Source: a virus. Taken from it: a stretch of 64,000 bases of DNA. Where the stretch lies: positions 1-64,000 of the IMG/VR virus record IMGVR_UViG_3300035701_000006; one strand, written 5' to 3'. Below the pieces are notes generated by a model that was given only the letters and a program-made list of their open reading frames with translations, did no database searches and was not told the DNA's origin. This document shows positions 35,601 through 43,940 of this stretch, piece after piece (the first letter of the stretch is position 1; each line of letters starts with the position of its first letter). The position numbers and the translations under genes are program-made.

Positions 35601-35753
35601 AAGAAGGTCTTCCACCGTGTTGATGCACCGGTACTCACGGTTCATGTACGATCTCTCGACAGATGTCCGATCTGTGGCTCTACGAACATCATTCCGTTCC
35701 CATGCGCGACGTGCGCTTCCTGCGGTGCGACGCTTGGAGGGTGCAGTCCCTAG
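32535..35753 (+). CDS. nrdJ: Adenosylcobalamin-dependent (class II) ribonucleotide reductase
   Basis: 1072 residues, full length, with GGAGG before the ATG. It makes deoxynucleotides for phage DNA. Class II landmarks: AAPNTPQFFNSGIYW, VHACHLLGIGD (near 195), CFAQGGGCGSNFSTIRS, VIKSGNSQRRSSKM, VSGQSSNNSMR, NPCSEYSF near 407 (the N-x-C-x-E catalytic motif) followed by SSCNLASLN, and a GTIGLLLGCDTLAIEPD loop. The tail has HKVWVQTGEYEDGQL and ends in a CPICG...CATCASCG zinc ribbon (about 1047-1068). No N-terminal ATP cone. Only host-supplied B12 is needed, no separate small subunit. Confidence 0.93.
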   Translation: MKFERFFTENSDLESFTQWKKVDVRLKDEETGKVIYDVKGVCVPEKYSNVSVNILVGKYFRMTGVPNSVEPVNEKNLKGQDFPDWLRRRKPVSSSTPGPETHALQVFTRMAGFWTYWGWMYGYFDEEKDARAFFDESVFMLANQIAAPNTPQFFNSGIYWAYGYKGEPKGYWRVDPVTGECKPTDGQYEFPGVHACHLLGIGDHLFCPGGGNGIYDNVVIETRCFAQGGGCGSNFSTIRSKYEKLSNGSHATGLMSFLKVLDRSASVIKSGNSQRRSSKMNIVNIDHPEVEDFIDWKVKEEEKVDALITAGYSNHYEGEAYQTVSGQSSNNSMRIPNRFMEAVAKDEDWSLVARTTGESTKKVKARKLWEQIVKAAWRTGDPGVQYDDHHNDWNTCPADGRLTTTNPCSEYSFITDSSCNLASLNAQAFFDPSRNDEGISLGFDRDGFAYAAKHWATVLDITNSAAHLPSKAIAEGTFKYRSIGLGHTGIGAVLMQAGIPYDSDRACHIVASLTSLMTAAAYFRSAELAQSLGTFPRFQANKDQMLSVLSRHALLTAGKPIDLKTTYWIIGNVPGCSEMRDAAIALWDKVLVMGATYGFRNAFTTLIAPSGTIGLLLGCDTLAIEPDFSIVKFKKLSGGGTMKIVNESLSKALGNLGYAPDQIKDILAHVLGHNTLEGAPKINRESLLGLGISREDVDKMEKSLVGSTELRYVLSFQTLSDESKHDAVIEASDKNIFKRLFTKEDYVEANLWICGHGALEGAPHIRPEHLPVFDCANKSGSGKRFIRPEAHVKMMAAVIPFISGAISKTVNLPNTATEADVSGIYMMSFKEGVKCIALYRDGCKRSQPLNNPGDMSWWDDSASRANETVLRGQRKRPPKKRIGITQEFKIYSDSGEHKVWVQTGEYEDGQLCEIWIDVSKENTDFQRAMKWWARGVSNAIQYGQPLEEIAASFVLEEGGPSGRTDNPYITFCKSIPDLVFKFLSMEYLADFNWCRKKPPIHELRASHSQKLLTDIGKKYQASKKVFHRVDAPVLTVHVRSLDRCPICGSTNIIPFPCATCASCGATLGGCSP

Positions 35754-35756
35754 GCC

Positions 35757-35954
35757 ATGAGCGAGAATATCGTGGTCAAGAGTACGAAGCAGAAAATGCA
35801 GGCACTTCTTAACGCGCTCAAGGAGAATTCACTCACCATATTGGGCACGATGTGGGTAGGAGACAACAACGTCCTTATCCGCGTGAATCAGTCAGGGGCT
35901 GTCCCCGTCGCCAAGAAGATGGGATACGACGTTGTCAACTCTTGGGTTGATTAG
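35757..35954 (+). CDS. Unknown 65-residue protein
   Basis: Follows nrdJ after 3 bases and is probably cotranscribed. MSENIVVKSTKQKMQALLNAL begins a helix, then strands TILGTMWVGDNNVLIRV and a final VAKKMGYDVVNSW. A small alpha/beta protein with no recognised family. Confidence 0.5.
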   Translation: MSENIVVKSTKQKMQALLNALKENSLTILGTMWVGDNNVLIRVNQSGAVPVAKKMGYDVVNSWVD

Positions 35955-35956
35955 CC

Positions 35957-36163
35957 ATGGGCGATGAACTGAATTATGGCACGGTCCGCGTGATCAACGC
36001 CTTCGAACTTGATCGCGAGATGGACAAGCGCCCAGGCTGGAGGGTCATTAGCGTTAATGTAAACTCGTTTGGTGGCATGGGGTATCTCGTCTGGATAGAG
36101 CGAATAAAGAAAGTGGAAAAATCGGTCGAGTTCCAAGCTCTCGAGAGGGCTGAATCCGCTTAG
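35957..36163 (+). CDS. Unknown 68-residue protein
   Basis: Starts 2 bases after the previous stop. MGDELNYGTVRVINAFELDRE leads into strands WRVISVNVNSFGGMGYLVWI and a short charged tail. No motif recognised. Its stop overlaps that of the convergent phosphatase-like gene by 4 bases. Confidence 0.5.
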   Translation: MGDELNYGTVRVINAFELDREMDKRPGWRVISVNVNSFGGMGYLVWIERIKKVEKSVEFQALERAESA

Positions 36164-38349
36164 ATGTGCTGCATAAACGGCGGTGGGCCGGGGATGTCCA
36201 GCGTGAAGCTGAAGAATTCTCGAATCTGTGACTCGCTCGCGATCCATTCCTGATTCGCCTGCCTCGGATCGACGGGCCTGACAATGATCTTCCTTGGGCT
36301 ACCCTCGATCACATTGTAGACATACCACTCGCTTCCGACGAGCGAATTCCAGCGGTAAGACGCCTGCCTCATGGATAGCCTGACGCCGATCTGTAGCTGA
36401 TCCTTCTCGTCCTGTCGGATGTTGTGGATATTGGACGGCATCGGGGGCGGCGGTGGCGTCGGGCTCGGGATGAACCTTGTCTTTACGGTGGCGATGTTGG
36501 ACGGATAAGACGGGCATGCCGATTGCGACGGGGACGCGGGCTTCGATACGGCGAACACCCTGTAGAAATATGTTGTGTCCGGGCTGAGGTTATGGTCGGT
36601 GTAACGGACGGTTCGCTGTCCGCGTAAGCAGACGGACTCGCCTGACAGCACGCTGTTGATGAGCGTGAAGTCTGGCGACCCGATCTTCTGGCGCTCGACC
36701 CTGAAAAGCATCTCCTGATAGCTGTTGTCAAGCCAACTCAGCTCGACGGAGTATGGAGATATGCTACCGGCTTGCATACTGGTCGGCGCTGGTGGAACGT
36801 TCGCGTAGGTGGAGAAGTCGCTTTCGACGAAGTTCAGCGGGACGCCGTTCCCGCGTGATAGGCCGATTAGACCTCCGTTGCATCCGATGTCGAGATAAGT
36901 CAGTCTAATAATGCCATCGAAGAAGATCTCGATCTGGAAGCTGTTGATCGCTGGGATCTCTCCCGTTGAGGTGCCTAGATTTGCGAGCTTGTCGAAAGTC
37001 ACTACAACCCTATCCACGAGTTCCTTGAACAGGATCGTTCCACCGCCTCCGGCGAAGGCTGGATGCATGAGGTTGAACAGGCCAGAGATACGCGGCTTGT
37101 TGAAGTGGTGCTCGAAGGATTCCGCACTTTCCGTATCGCCGCCCCCGAACGTGATGTATCCATTCGATCCGACGAACATGGAGCTGTATTTCGTTCCGAA
37201 CAGGGGGATCATGGCGTGTGGGAAGTTTATTTGCTGGAAAGCGTCGTCTCCGAGGAGTAATTCTATGCTTCCGGACGGATTCGTGAGATAGTCCGTTACC
37301 GAATCCCTGCAGGCGAGATATGAACCATTGCCGTCCGGGGTGAAGGTTAGTGTCGTGTGATTTATGTCATTCAGCTTCGTCGTCGATATAACGACTTCCT
37401 CGCTCCCGATCTGGTCAGTCCCGACGTGTGTACTCCTGCGCTCAGTTGTGTACACCGTTCTGAAGAGCTCCGTGAAGAAATCATCACCGATCAGCATGTC
37501 GTTCAGTAGGACGCCGTCCGTGTATTCTTTCGTATATCCGAGCATGAACATGAAGGACGGAGAAATGTCGATCGACAGGTGGTAGTCTTCGCCAATGAGG
37601 TTCTGGGTTATGTCAGGACCATTCGCGACGAAGAAGGCGTGTCGTTCGGAATCGGTGGACCCGCCATGATCTTTCCAGTTCGGATCCGTTTCTCGGCCGT
37701 GATCCGTGGTCACAACGATATTGGTGTTCCCGCGCATGAGCGGATGGGCATTGACGAGGCTGACGATCTCGCCCACGTAAGCGTCGATCGCCTGGATGGC
37801 GAGAATATATCCGCCCCAGTCACTGGCGTGGGCCATCGTGTCCGGCGAGGCGTAGCTGACCGCGGAGATCTCAGGCGGGTTCACGCCGAGGCATTCTGTC
37901 TTGAACAGGGCGTGAGTCAGCGCATCGCTCCGATATCCGCCCGTACCGTCTCCATTCACTCCGGCGTTAACATAGGGTCTATAATCCTGGTAGGGCCCTG
38001 GCATGGTATTATTACCCATGCAGAACAGTTTGTCCTTTGAGAAGATGAATTTCGCTCGGTCGGTAAAGCCGTCTGCGGGATTAGACTTAATGCCCTTTGT
38101 ATATAGGTATTCCTGAGCAAAAGATGGGAAGTATGGAGATTGGGAGCCATCATTTGGGATATCTTCATAACGGCCGGTAAATATGCCGTCATGTCCTGGG
38201 ATCGTCGTTGAGATGGGACCCACGTACATTCTGGGGAGGGAAGTGCCCGTCAGAGCAAGGTCTGCTATGTTCGGGATATTGCCTGGGGCGTCCCAGGTCT
38301 CGCTATATCTCACGCCGTCCATGACTATAACGACGAGGTATTTCGCCAT
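36160..38349 (-). CDS. Alkaline-phosphatase-superfamily enzyme fused to beta and FN3 domains
   Basis: 729 residues, alone on the minus strand. Residues 1-295 form a type I phosphodiesterase/phosphopentomutase-like metalloenzyme: D11 in VVIVMDGVR, T48/T49 nucleophile in STTIPGHDGIFTG, D170 and H174 in SPDTMAHASD, D216-H217 in TTDHGRE and H228. About 300-490 is a beta-rich module (FVGSNGYITFGGGD), 495-590 a fibronectin III domain (PTSMQAGSISPYSVELSWLD ... TTYFYRVFAVS), then a proline linker and a C-terminal unknown domain. No signal peptide, which suits a virion-attached enzyme acting on cell-surface phosphate esters; that role is inference. Confidence 0.75.
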   Translation of the reverse strand: MAKYLVVIVMDGVRYSETWDAPGNIPNIADLALTGTSLPRMYVGPISTTIPGHDGIFTGRYEDIPNDGSQSPYFPSFAQEYLYTKGIKSNPADGFTDRAKFIFSKDKLFCMGNNTMPGPYQDYRPYVNAGVNGDGTGGYRSDALTHALFKTECLGVNPPEISAVSYASPDTMAHASDWGGYILAIQAIDAYVGEIVSLVNAHPLMRGNTNIVVTTDHGRETDPNWKDHGGSTDSERHAFFVANGPDITQNLIGEDYHLSIDISPSFMFMLGYTKEYTDGVLLNDMLIGDDFFTELFRTVYTTERRSTHVGTDQIGSEEVVISTTKLNDINHTTLTFTPDGNGSYLACRDSVTDYLTNPSGSIELLLGDDAFQQINFPHAMIPLFGTKYSSMFVGSNGYITFGGGDTESAESFEHHFNKPRISGLFNLMHPAFAGGGGTILFKELVDRVVVTFDKLANLGTSTGEIPAINSFQIEIFFDGIIRLTYLDIGCNGGLIGLSRGNGVPLNFVESDFSTYANVPPAPTSMQAGSISPYSVELSWLDNSYQEMLFRVERQKIGSPDFTLINSVLSGESVCLRGQRTVRYTDHNLSPDTTYFYRVFAVSKPASPSQSACPSYPSNIATVKTRFIPSPTPPPPPMPSNIHNIRQDEKDQLQIGVRLSMRQASYRWNSLVGSEWYVYNVIEGSPRKIIVRPVDPRQANQEWIASESQIREFFSFTLDIPGPPPFMQHI

Positions 38350-38366
38350 CTTGGTATTTCAGTCCT

Positions 38367-39896
38367 ATGCTAGTTAAGATCGTCGATAATCACTTCTTAT
38401 ATTTGGACCAGATAACGGCCCAACAAGATGAGATCATCTATAGGCACTTTAGTGCGAAGGATCCAGACGCGATCTATATTATAGATACGCTCGAACAGGA
38501 CTGGGACGGGTGGTACCGCAAGTACAATCGGCAGAAGCAGCGGATGGCGCTGCCATTCCTGGGCGAGCTGTTGACGCTCTGTAATGGCCATGGCTGGCCT
38601 GTGAGTGTGTTGGATAGGCGTCCCAAAATATGGACACCAGGCGAGGAAGACGTCAAGCCGGATATCCTTCCGGGCATCACACTATATGACTACCAGACGG
38701 AGGCTCTGAAGGCAGCGCTCAGGCATCCCATAGGGTGCTTCTTCCACACGACCGGAGCTGGTAAGACAGAGTTGATGGCTGCCCTTATCAGGCTGTTCAA
38801 ATGTTCCGCTCTCATCATATCTGAGAAGCTGGTTATCGTCGATCAGATCAAGAGGGTCATTGAGTTGCGCGAGGTCGCATCTGATGTCGGCGTCTTCTAT
38901 AGTGGGCGTACGCCGACGGGTCAGCTCGTCTGTGTAGGGTCCATTCAGTCCATTGCGTCTCCGTCGAAGCCGGTCCGGCAGCATGGGGTGAAGCAGGAGG
39001 AGTTCGACAAGAAGATGGGCCAGTATACTGCCAGATGCAGGCGCAGCAAGCATCTGCAGCAGTTGTTGCTTCCGAAATGTGAAATGCTGCTCGTAGACGA
39101 GTGTGATCTGGCCACAAGCACACAATACCGCCATCTTTTCAAGCTTTCGGAAGCCAGGAGGCGGTATGGTTTCTCCGGATCGATGGGAGATCCCAGTAAG
39201 CCCGTCCAGAATCTGGTGCTTAAGGAGAGGCTCGGTAGTATCATTCACAAGACGAACAGGCGGGAATTAGAGAAGCTCGGTCGTATCATACCCGTGAAGT
39301 ACATTATGATAGCGTTCGGGGAGGGAATGAGCAAGACGGACAAGACTGCCTACGACATCGCCATAAAGGAGCTTGAGAACAACCCGAATTTCATTCAGAC
39401 CATAGCGGGGATAGTGCGGGTGTATCCTAAGAGGACACTTATTCTGGTTGAGCACCGCGTACTTGGACACGCTCTTGAGCAGGCGATACCGGGGTCCGTG
39501 TTCATCCACGGCGATACCTCGAACAGTGCTAGATGGGAAGCAATTCACGACTTTGAGAATGACAAGCTGGATTGCCTAATAGGTGGCAAGATTATCAAGC
39601 GCGGACTTGACCTGAAAGGAGGCTGCGACAATCTGATCATCGCGCACGGCATGAAGGATATGGCAGATTTTGAGCAGAGGATCGGCAGAGCCATTAGAAA
39701 GAATAAGGAAGGGTTCGCCAGGGTCTTCGATTTCATGTTCTTACATAATACCCACCTGTACGGCCATTCGAGGGCAAGGTTGAAGTATTTAGCCAACATG
39801 GGTTATAACTCGGTCGTCGTATATCCGCAGGCTGATATCAGGATCGACGGCACATCCCTCATCCGATCGCGGTTCCGTGTGCCACATCAGAAGTAA
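38367..39896 (+). CDS. uvsW: UvsW-like superfamily 2 DNA helicase
   Basis: 509 residues. GITLYDYQTEALKAALRHP is the Q-like start of the core, HTTGAGKTELMAAL near 126 is Walker A, EMLLVDECDLA near 242 is the DExD box, RRYGFSGSMGD is motif III, and DLKGGCDNLIIAHG plus FEQRIGRAIRKNKEG near 430 is motif VI. The order and the N-terminal about 95-residue extension match T4 UvsW, which remodels branched DNA during recombination-dependent replication. Divergent from the phosphatase gene. Confidence 0.8.
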   Translation: MLVKIVDNHFLYLDQITAQQDEIIYRHFSAKDPDAIYIIDTLEQDWDGWYRKYNRQKQRMALPFLGELLTLCNGHGWPVSVLDRRPKIWTPGEEDVKPDILPGITLYDYQTEALKAALRHPIGCFFHTTGAGKTELMAALIRLFKCSALIISEKLVIVDQIKRVIELREVASDVGVFYSGRTPTGQLVCVGSIQSIASPSKPVRQHGVKQEEFDKKMGQYTARCRRSKHLQQLLLPKCEMLLVDECDLATSTQYRHLFKLSEARRRYGFSGSMGDPSKPVQNLVLKERLGSIIHKTNRRELEKLGRIIPVKYIMIAFGEGMSKTDKTAYDIAIKELENNPNFIQTIAGIVRVYPKRTLILVEHRVLGHALEQAIPGSVFIHGDTSNSARWEAIHDFENDKLDCLIGGKIIKRGLDLKGGCDNLIIAHGMKDMADFEQRIGRAIRKNKEGFARVFDFMFLHNTHLYGHSRARLKYLANMGYNSVVVYPQADIRIDGTSLIRSRFRVPHQK

Positions 39897-39906
39897 CCAT
39901 AGGCTA

Positions 39907-39936
39907 TTCATTAGAATTTTATGTTCGAATTATAAT
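39907..39936 (+). promoter_or_regulatory. Candidate sigma70-type promoter for the sigma factor gene
   Basis: A perfect TATAAT at 39931-39936 with a poor -35 (TTCATT, 39907-39912, 18-base spacer) in the 70-base gap before the gp55-like gene. Expression of a late sigma from a host-type promoter would make sense, but the -35 match is only 3 of 6. Confidence 0.4.
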
Positions 39937-39966
39937 GTATCTTAGTAGGGATTATTGGGATAGCCA

Positions 39967-40746
39967 ATGATACCTAGACCTATCAGGTCATTCCAAAGGC
40001 CCCACAACCATCCCCCCTGTCCCCCGCTGCCCGGTCAGCCCCAATTGGCTCCATTACCGCCGAAACCAAGAAATTACTACTTCGACAATGCGCACGTTGA
40101 AAGGCTTCTGACGAAGTACGTTGGTGGTGGATGCGTCGAGCTGGCTCTCCGCAATGAGATCATGAGTCACGCGATGGAGCTCATCCGCCAGATCATAAGG
40201 ACGCACAATCTACACATCATCTACCCGGGTCGAAATCAGGCATCGTTCAATGATCTCGTGCAGGTGGCTTGGTGTCAGATAGAATCCGCACTTTATAAAT
40301 TCATACCAGGTAAGGCGAAGGTCTTCAACCTCTGGTCACAGATCGCCAAGACAGTCATCTTGGCTCATATCAAGAAAGAAACTCGCGATAAGAAGAATGC
40401 GACTCCCTATAGCGGTCACCTGAACGAAAGGCACAAGGACGTACGATGCTTGACGTTGGATAGGTTTGTCCATGAGGCACACGAGATATTCAAATATAAT
40501 GATGAGTACCTTAAGATCGTCGCTGCCATAGAACTTCTGGGCGAGGAAGACGACAGGCCGCACGACGGCTTCATAGGGAAGCTGGCGAAGAAAGCAAGGG
40601 TGTCGAAATCTAAGGTGTCTTCGTTCATCAAGCTTATAAGGCTACGAGGTCATAACTTTACGGATTCCGGGATCAATGATAAGTCCAGGAGCATCTACGT
40701 CAGGCACTCAAAGGCACATTTCGACTCGGAAGATGACGAGGATTAA
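39967..40746 (+). CDS. Late-transcription sigma factor (T4 gp55-like)
   Basis: 259 residues. A proline-rich N-terminus (about 1-35) is followed by YYFDNAHVERLLTKYVGGG, a helical LRNEIMSHAMELIRQIIRTH, and SFNDLVQVAWCQIESALYKF then FNLWSQIAKTVILAHIKKETRDKKN. That order is region 2 of sigma70 as found in gp55-like phage sigma factors: core-binding helix, then the -10 recognition helix. Acidic C-terminus (FDSEDDED), which in gp55 contacts the sliding clamp. It would direct RNA polymerase to the phage's late promoters. Confidence 0.65.
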   Translation: MIPRPIRSFQRPHNHPPCPPLPGQPQLAPLPPKPRNYYFDNAHVERLLTKYVGGGCVELALRNEIMSHAMELIRQIIRTHNLHIIYPGRNQASFNDLVQVAWCQIESALYKFIPGKAKVFNLWSQIAKTVILAHIKKETRDKKNATPYSGHLNERHKDVRCLTLDRFVHEAHEIFKYNDEYLKIVAAIELLGEEDDRPHDGFIGKLAKKARVSKSKVSSFIKLIRLRGHNFTDSGINDKSRSIYVRHSKAHFDSEDDED

Positions 40747-40748
40747 AG

Positions 40749-41411
40749 ATGGCTATTCCTAAGTCTGTCAGAGAACGCATCCACCGCAAGAAGCGCCAGA
40801 AGAAGGTTGGCGTGAGCGACACTTCCACCAAGGGTCGCATCGTTCCCAAGAAGAGCGCCGATAACGATCCGATCCCGAAATACAGGCAGATCCAGGAGGC
40901 TCTGAACGCCCTTCGTGCCGGCGTCTCTCCGAAGCAAATCGTGGAGGAGTTAGACGAGAATGTCGTCGTGCAACTGAGCGAAGCTGTGTCGCGGCTGATG
41001 ACGATGCAACTCGGCGGGTGGTCCAAGGTGGACGACAAGTTCATCCACGATAGTGGCATTGTTATGAAGTCGGAGGCCCTCGTCAAGGCCGGTCTCGAGC
41101 TCAAGGAAGGGACCATCGTCATCGGCAAGACCGGCCAGCAGTTCATCTTCTGCGATAGGAACAGGCTCTATGAGATGCTCTCGTCGCTCTATAAGACGGT
41201 CCGCATCCTGGACCTTGAACGGAAGCTGGATCTGTTCACTGAGGCTAGGAGGATCATGGGCTCCGGCTACGGCGGTCCAGTCCCCATCTTGGTGAAGAAC
41301 AAGAGCAAGTGCATGCGGTGTGGCGGCGCCATAGAGGCCAATACGTGGGCTGAGTGGGAGAAAGGATACGGCGTCTCCCACATGGAATGCCCGCCAAGGG
41401 CGGAGCCATAA
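40749..41411 (+). CDS. Unknown protein with a C-terminal zinc motif
   Basis: 220 residues, 2 bases after the sigma factor gene. Highly basic N-terminus (RERIHRKKRQKKVG), a helical middle (QIVEELDENVVVQLSEAVS) and a cysteine motif CMRCGGAIE with a further cysteine near the end (HMECPP). Nucleic-acid binding is plausible from charge and zinc motif. The stop overlaps the next ATG (TAATG), tying it to the terminase genes. Confidence 0.5.
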   Translation: MAIPKSVRERIHRKKRQKKVGVSDTSTKGRIVPKKSADNDPIPKYRQIQEALNALRAGVSPKQIVEELDENVVVQLSEAVSRLMTMQLGGWSKVDDKFIHDSGIVMKSEALVKAGLELKEGTIVIGKTGQQFIFCDRNRLYEMLSSLYKTVRILDLERKLDLFTEARRIMGSGYGGPVPILVKNKSKCMRCGGAIEANTWAEWEKGYGVSHMECPPRAEP

Positions 41412-41980
41412 TGCCGGAAGACATGCCGGTTGACACTGAGCTTGTTGAACTCCTGGACTCTCTCACTAAGGAGAGGTCTAAGGGTGCTTTGCCAGCGCCT
41501 GCCTTATCTGTGCCGACGAACGGCACACCAGTGGAACCTCCCAAACCTGCGCCGCCCGCACCGACGAAGGATCTGGCACCCATCAATGAACCCGCCTCGG
41601 TAGATGTAATTCAGAATGCGGAAGACGATGAAGTTCGCAAGCTTATAGGTAGCTTCGTTGGTATCCGAGATGAGATCCTCGGAAACTACCGCAACGACAG
41701 GACCGACGTTGACAGGGCCATCTCCAAGTTCAGGGAAACCGTAGAGGGTGGCGGTGAAGTTACTACCGCGGTCGTCGAAGGTTACGTCAACGCTCTTAAG
41801 GTGAAGGCAGATATCAATTCGAACGCGATCCGGATGTTGGATGCCGTAGCTAGATTCCTTGCTGCCGGGAAGGGCACGAACATCTTCGTTCAGAACCAGG
41901 GCATCTCCGCCAAGGATCTCGACGCAATCCTGAACGCGCCGGCATACCCAGACGAAGTACGCCGTCAGCAGGGTACATAA
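41411..41980 (+). CDS. Putative small terminase subunit
   Basis: 189 residues from the ATG at 41411 overlapping the upstream stop; a longer in-frame start at 41354 lies within that gene. A Pro-rich linker (about 35-62) separates an N-terminal helix from a helical core EVRKLIGSFVGIRDEILGNY and VEGYVNALKVKADINSNAI. The call rests on size, helical core and position directly before the large terminase; T4 gp16 has a similar coiled middle. Moderate. Confidence 0.45.
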   Translation: MPEDMPVDTELVELLDSLTKERSKGALPAPALSVPTNGTPVEPPKPAPPAPTKDLAPINEPASVDVIQNAEDDEVRKLIGSFVGIRDEILGNYRNDRTDVDRAISKFRETVEGGGEVTTAVVEGYVNALKVKADINSNAIRMLDAVARFLAAGKGTNIFVQNQGISAKDLDAILNAPAYPDEVRRQQGT

Positions 41981-41985
41981 CCCTG
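41969..41985 (+). promoter_or_regulatory. Palindrome CAGGGTACATAACCCTG with late box, before terminase
   Basis: A perfect 6-bp inverted repeat (CAGGGT/ACCCTG) with a 5-base centre that contains the GTACATAA octamer (41973-41980) and the stop codon of the upstream gene. It lies 40 bases before the terminase ATG. It could be a late promoter overlapped by an operator, or a small RNA hairpin. Confidence 0.45.
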
Positions 41986-42020
41986 TTGGTCTGCTCCTCA
42001 TCGCTCTACAAATATATCAT

Positions 42021-43931
42021 ATGCTGACTATTGATGCCAAGCAGCGACAGATTATTAAGCGCACTCAGGGAAGCGCGCAGTACTTCATATCTCAGTTCTG
42101 CTGGCTCAAGCATCCGAAACTGGGTCCCATCAAGTTCAGCCTGTTCAGATATCAGTCAGAATGCCTTCTCGATTTCCTAACACGGAGATATTTAATCTTT
42201 TGGAAGACAAGGCAGGCAGGGATTAGTACGCTTGTCGGCGCCTATGCGCTCTGGTATGCGATGTTCGCTCCCGCGAGGACGGTACTGATCGTGTCGAAAC
42301 GCGACCTGGACGCCAAGGAATTCCTCACCAAGAACGTCAAGTTCGCCTATGATAAGCTACCTTCCTGGATGCAAGCCGTCTGGCCACGGGTCATCGACAA
42401 TGAACACGTCATAGGCTTTCCGAACGGTTCCAAGATCACGAGCTTATCGTCGAGCAAGGACACGCTCCGGTCGAACTCAGCATCCCTCGTCGTGCTGGAC
42501 GAAGTCGCGCACATGCCGAACATGGACGAGATGTGGTCAGCTGGCGCTCCTACCCTGCAGCACGCAGGGCAGTGCATCTGCATCGGGACTCCGAACGGAA
42601 TCGGCAACTGGTACTGGCAATCAGTGACTGATGCTCAGGAGGGGTATAACGATTTTAAGCTCATCAAGATAAACTGGTGGGACATGGACTGGCGTCTTGA
42701 GCATGATGACCCAGTCACGGGATTCAGGACCATTATCGCCCCGACCGATGATATCCGGGAAACCGTTACGGACGAAGAGCGGAAGAAATATGGAAAGCTC
42801 TGGAGCCCCTGGCTTGAGGAACAGTATCGAGTGCTGACCCAGCGAGGTGACGACAGGAAGTTCAGGCAGGAGGTCCTTGCTGAGTTCCTCGGCAGCGGTA
42901 ACACGGTCGTATCAACCTCAACCCTGACTACCATCAAGGAACAGCATTCCGACACGTTCACGTCTGTGGGCAACGCAGAATATGTGAACCCGTCAACGGA
43001 AGAGCGGACGGTCCTCGAGTTCGATAAGAAGTTCTGGATCTGGAAAAAGCCAGTACGCGGCACGACTGTTCAACCAAAGGCGAGCGCCTTGCGCGAGATA
43101 CATCTGAAAGGTCATGTGGCTGCGTCAGAGGTCCTAGAGGAGCCGCACGTTTATGTGGCGGGCGTCGATACCAGCACGGGGGATGGCTCCGACTTCTGCG
43201 CGGTGGTCGTCTGGGACGTGACAGAAGGGGAGCAGGTTGCGGAGCTCAAGATCCGGGTGACGCCGCGCATTCTGGCGATGATGGCGGATTACATCGGCAG
43301 GTACTACAACAACGCGCTTCTCGTCGTCGAGCGCACTGGCATCGGCGCGACCACGGTCGAGGATCTTGAGAACATACTCTATTACCCGAACCTCTACAGG
43401 CCAAAGAAGTCGAACGGCAAGATGGGCAAGACCGGGTTCAACACGAGTCCTAGCTCGAAGCCTCTCCTGAACAAGGCCATCGTAGATAACATTGGTACTG
43501 ACGGCTTCAAGGTGAATTCGTTCAGGCTCTACAAGGAACTCTGCATCTACGTTCACTTGTCCGGCGGAAGGACGGGGAACGAGCCTGGAACGGGAAACAC
43601 GGACGACCTCGTTATGGCAGCTGCAATGGGGCTCATCGGGATCAACGAGGCGGCGGCCCGCACGTCACAGGTCCTACCGCCGTTCAAGCCCCAGGATGAT
43701 CCGCGCTTGGAATATGCCGGTAGGACTGAACAGGACGTTCTGAATGACGAAAAGAAAAAGGAAGAATTCGCCGTGAAGGGCGGCCCTGGGGTTCTCATGC
43801 CGTACATAGCTGCTGATGCGTCTGATTTCACGGCAGAGGACGAGTATAACAAGTTCGTTAGGCAGCTTGGTGGCGTCCCGATGTTGAAGTCGATGCCAAC
43901 AGTCACGAACAGGAAACATGTCATAAGGTAA
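42021..43931 (+). CDS. Terminase large subunit (packaging ATPase/nuclease)
   Basis: 636 residues. Preceded by CAAATATATCAT rather than a ribosome site. ATPase domain: FWKTRQAGIST near 60-70 (variant Walker A), SLVVLDEVAHMPN near 157 (Walker B plus catalytic Glu) and CIGTPNGIGNWYW (motif III). Nuclease domain: AGVDTSTGDGSDF near 380, VVERTGIGATTVED near 435 and NTDDLVMAAAMGLIG near 530 supply the three acidic metal ligands of the RNase H fold. It cuts concatemers and pumps DNA into the prohead through the portal at 45368. Confidence 0.93.
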   Translation: MLTIDAKQRQIIKRTQGSAQYFISQFCWLKHPKLGPIKFSLFRYQSECLLDFLTRRYLIFWKTRQAGISTLVGAYALWYAMFAPARTVLIVSKRDLDAKEFLTKNVKFAYDKLPSWMQAVWPRVIDNEHVIGFPNGSKITSLSSSKDTLRSNSASLVVLDEVAHMPNMDEMWSAGAPTLQHAGQCICIGTPNGIGNWYWQSVTDAQEGYNDFKLIKINWWDMDWRLEHDDPVTGFRTIIAPTDDIRETVTDEERKKYGKLWSPWLEEQYRVLTQRGDDRKFRQEVLAEFLGSGNTVVSTSTLTTIKEQHSDTFTSVGNAEYVNPSTEERTVLEFDKKFWIWKKPVRGTTVQPKASALREIHLKGHVAASEVLEEPHVYVAGVDTSTGDGSDFCAVVVWDVTEGEQVAELKIRVTPRILAMMADYIGRYYNNALLVVERTGIGATTVEDLENILYYPNLYRPKKSNGKMGKTGFNTSPSSKPLLNKAIVDNIGTDGFKVNSFRLYKELCIYVHLSGGRTGNEPGTGNTDDLVMAAAMGLIGINEAAARTSQVLPPFKPQDDPRLEYAGRTEQDVLNDEKKKEEFAVKGGPGVLMPYIAADASDFTAEDEYNKFVRQLGGVPMLKSMPTVTNRKHVIR

Positions 43932-43940
43932 AGATAGCGT

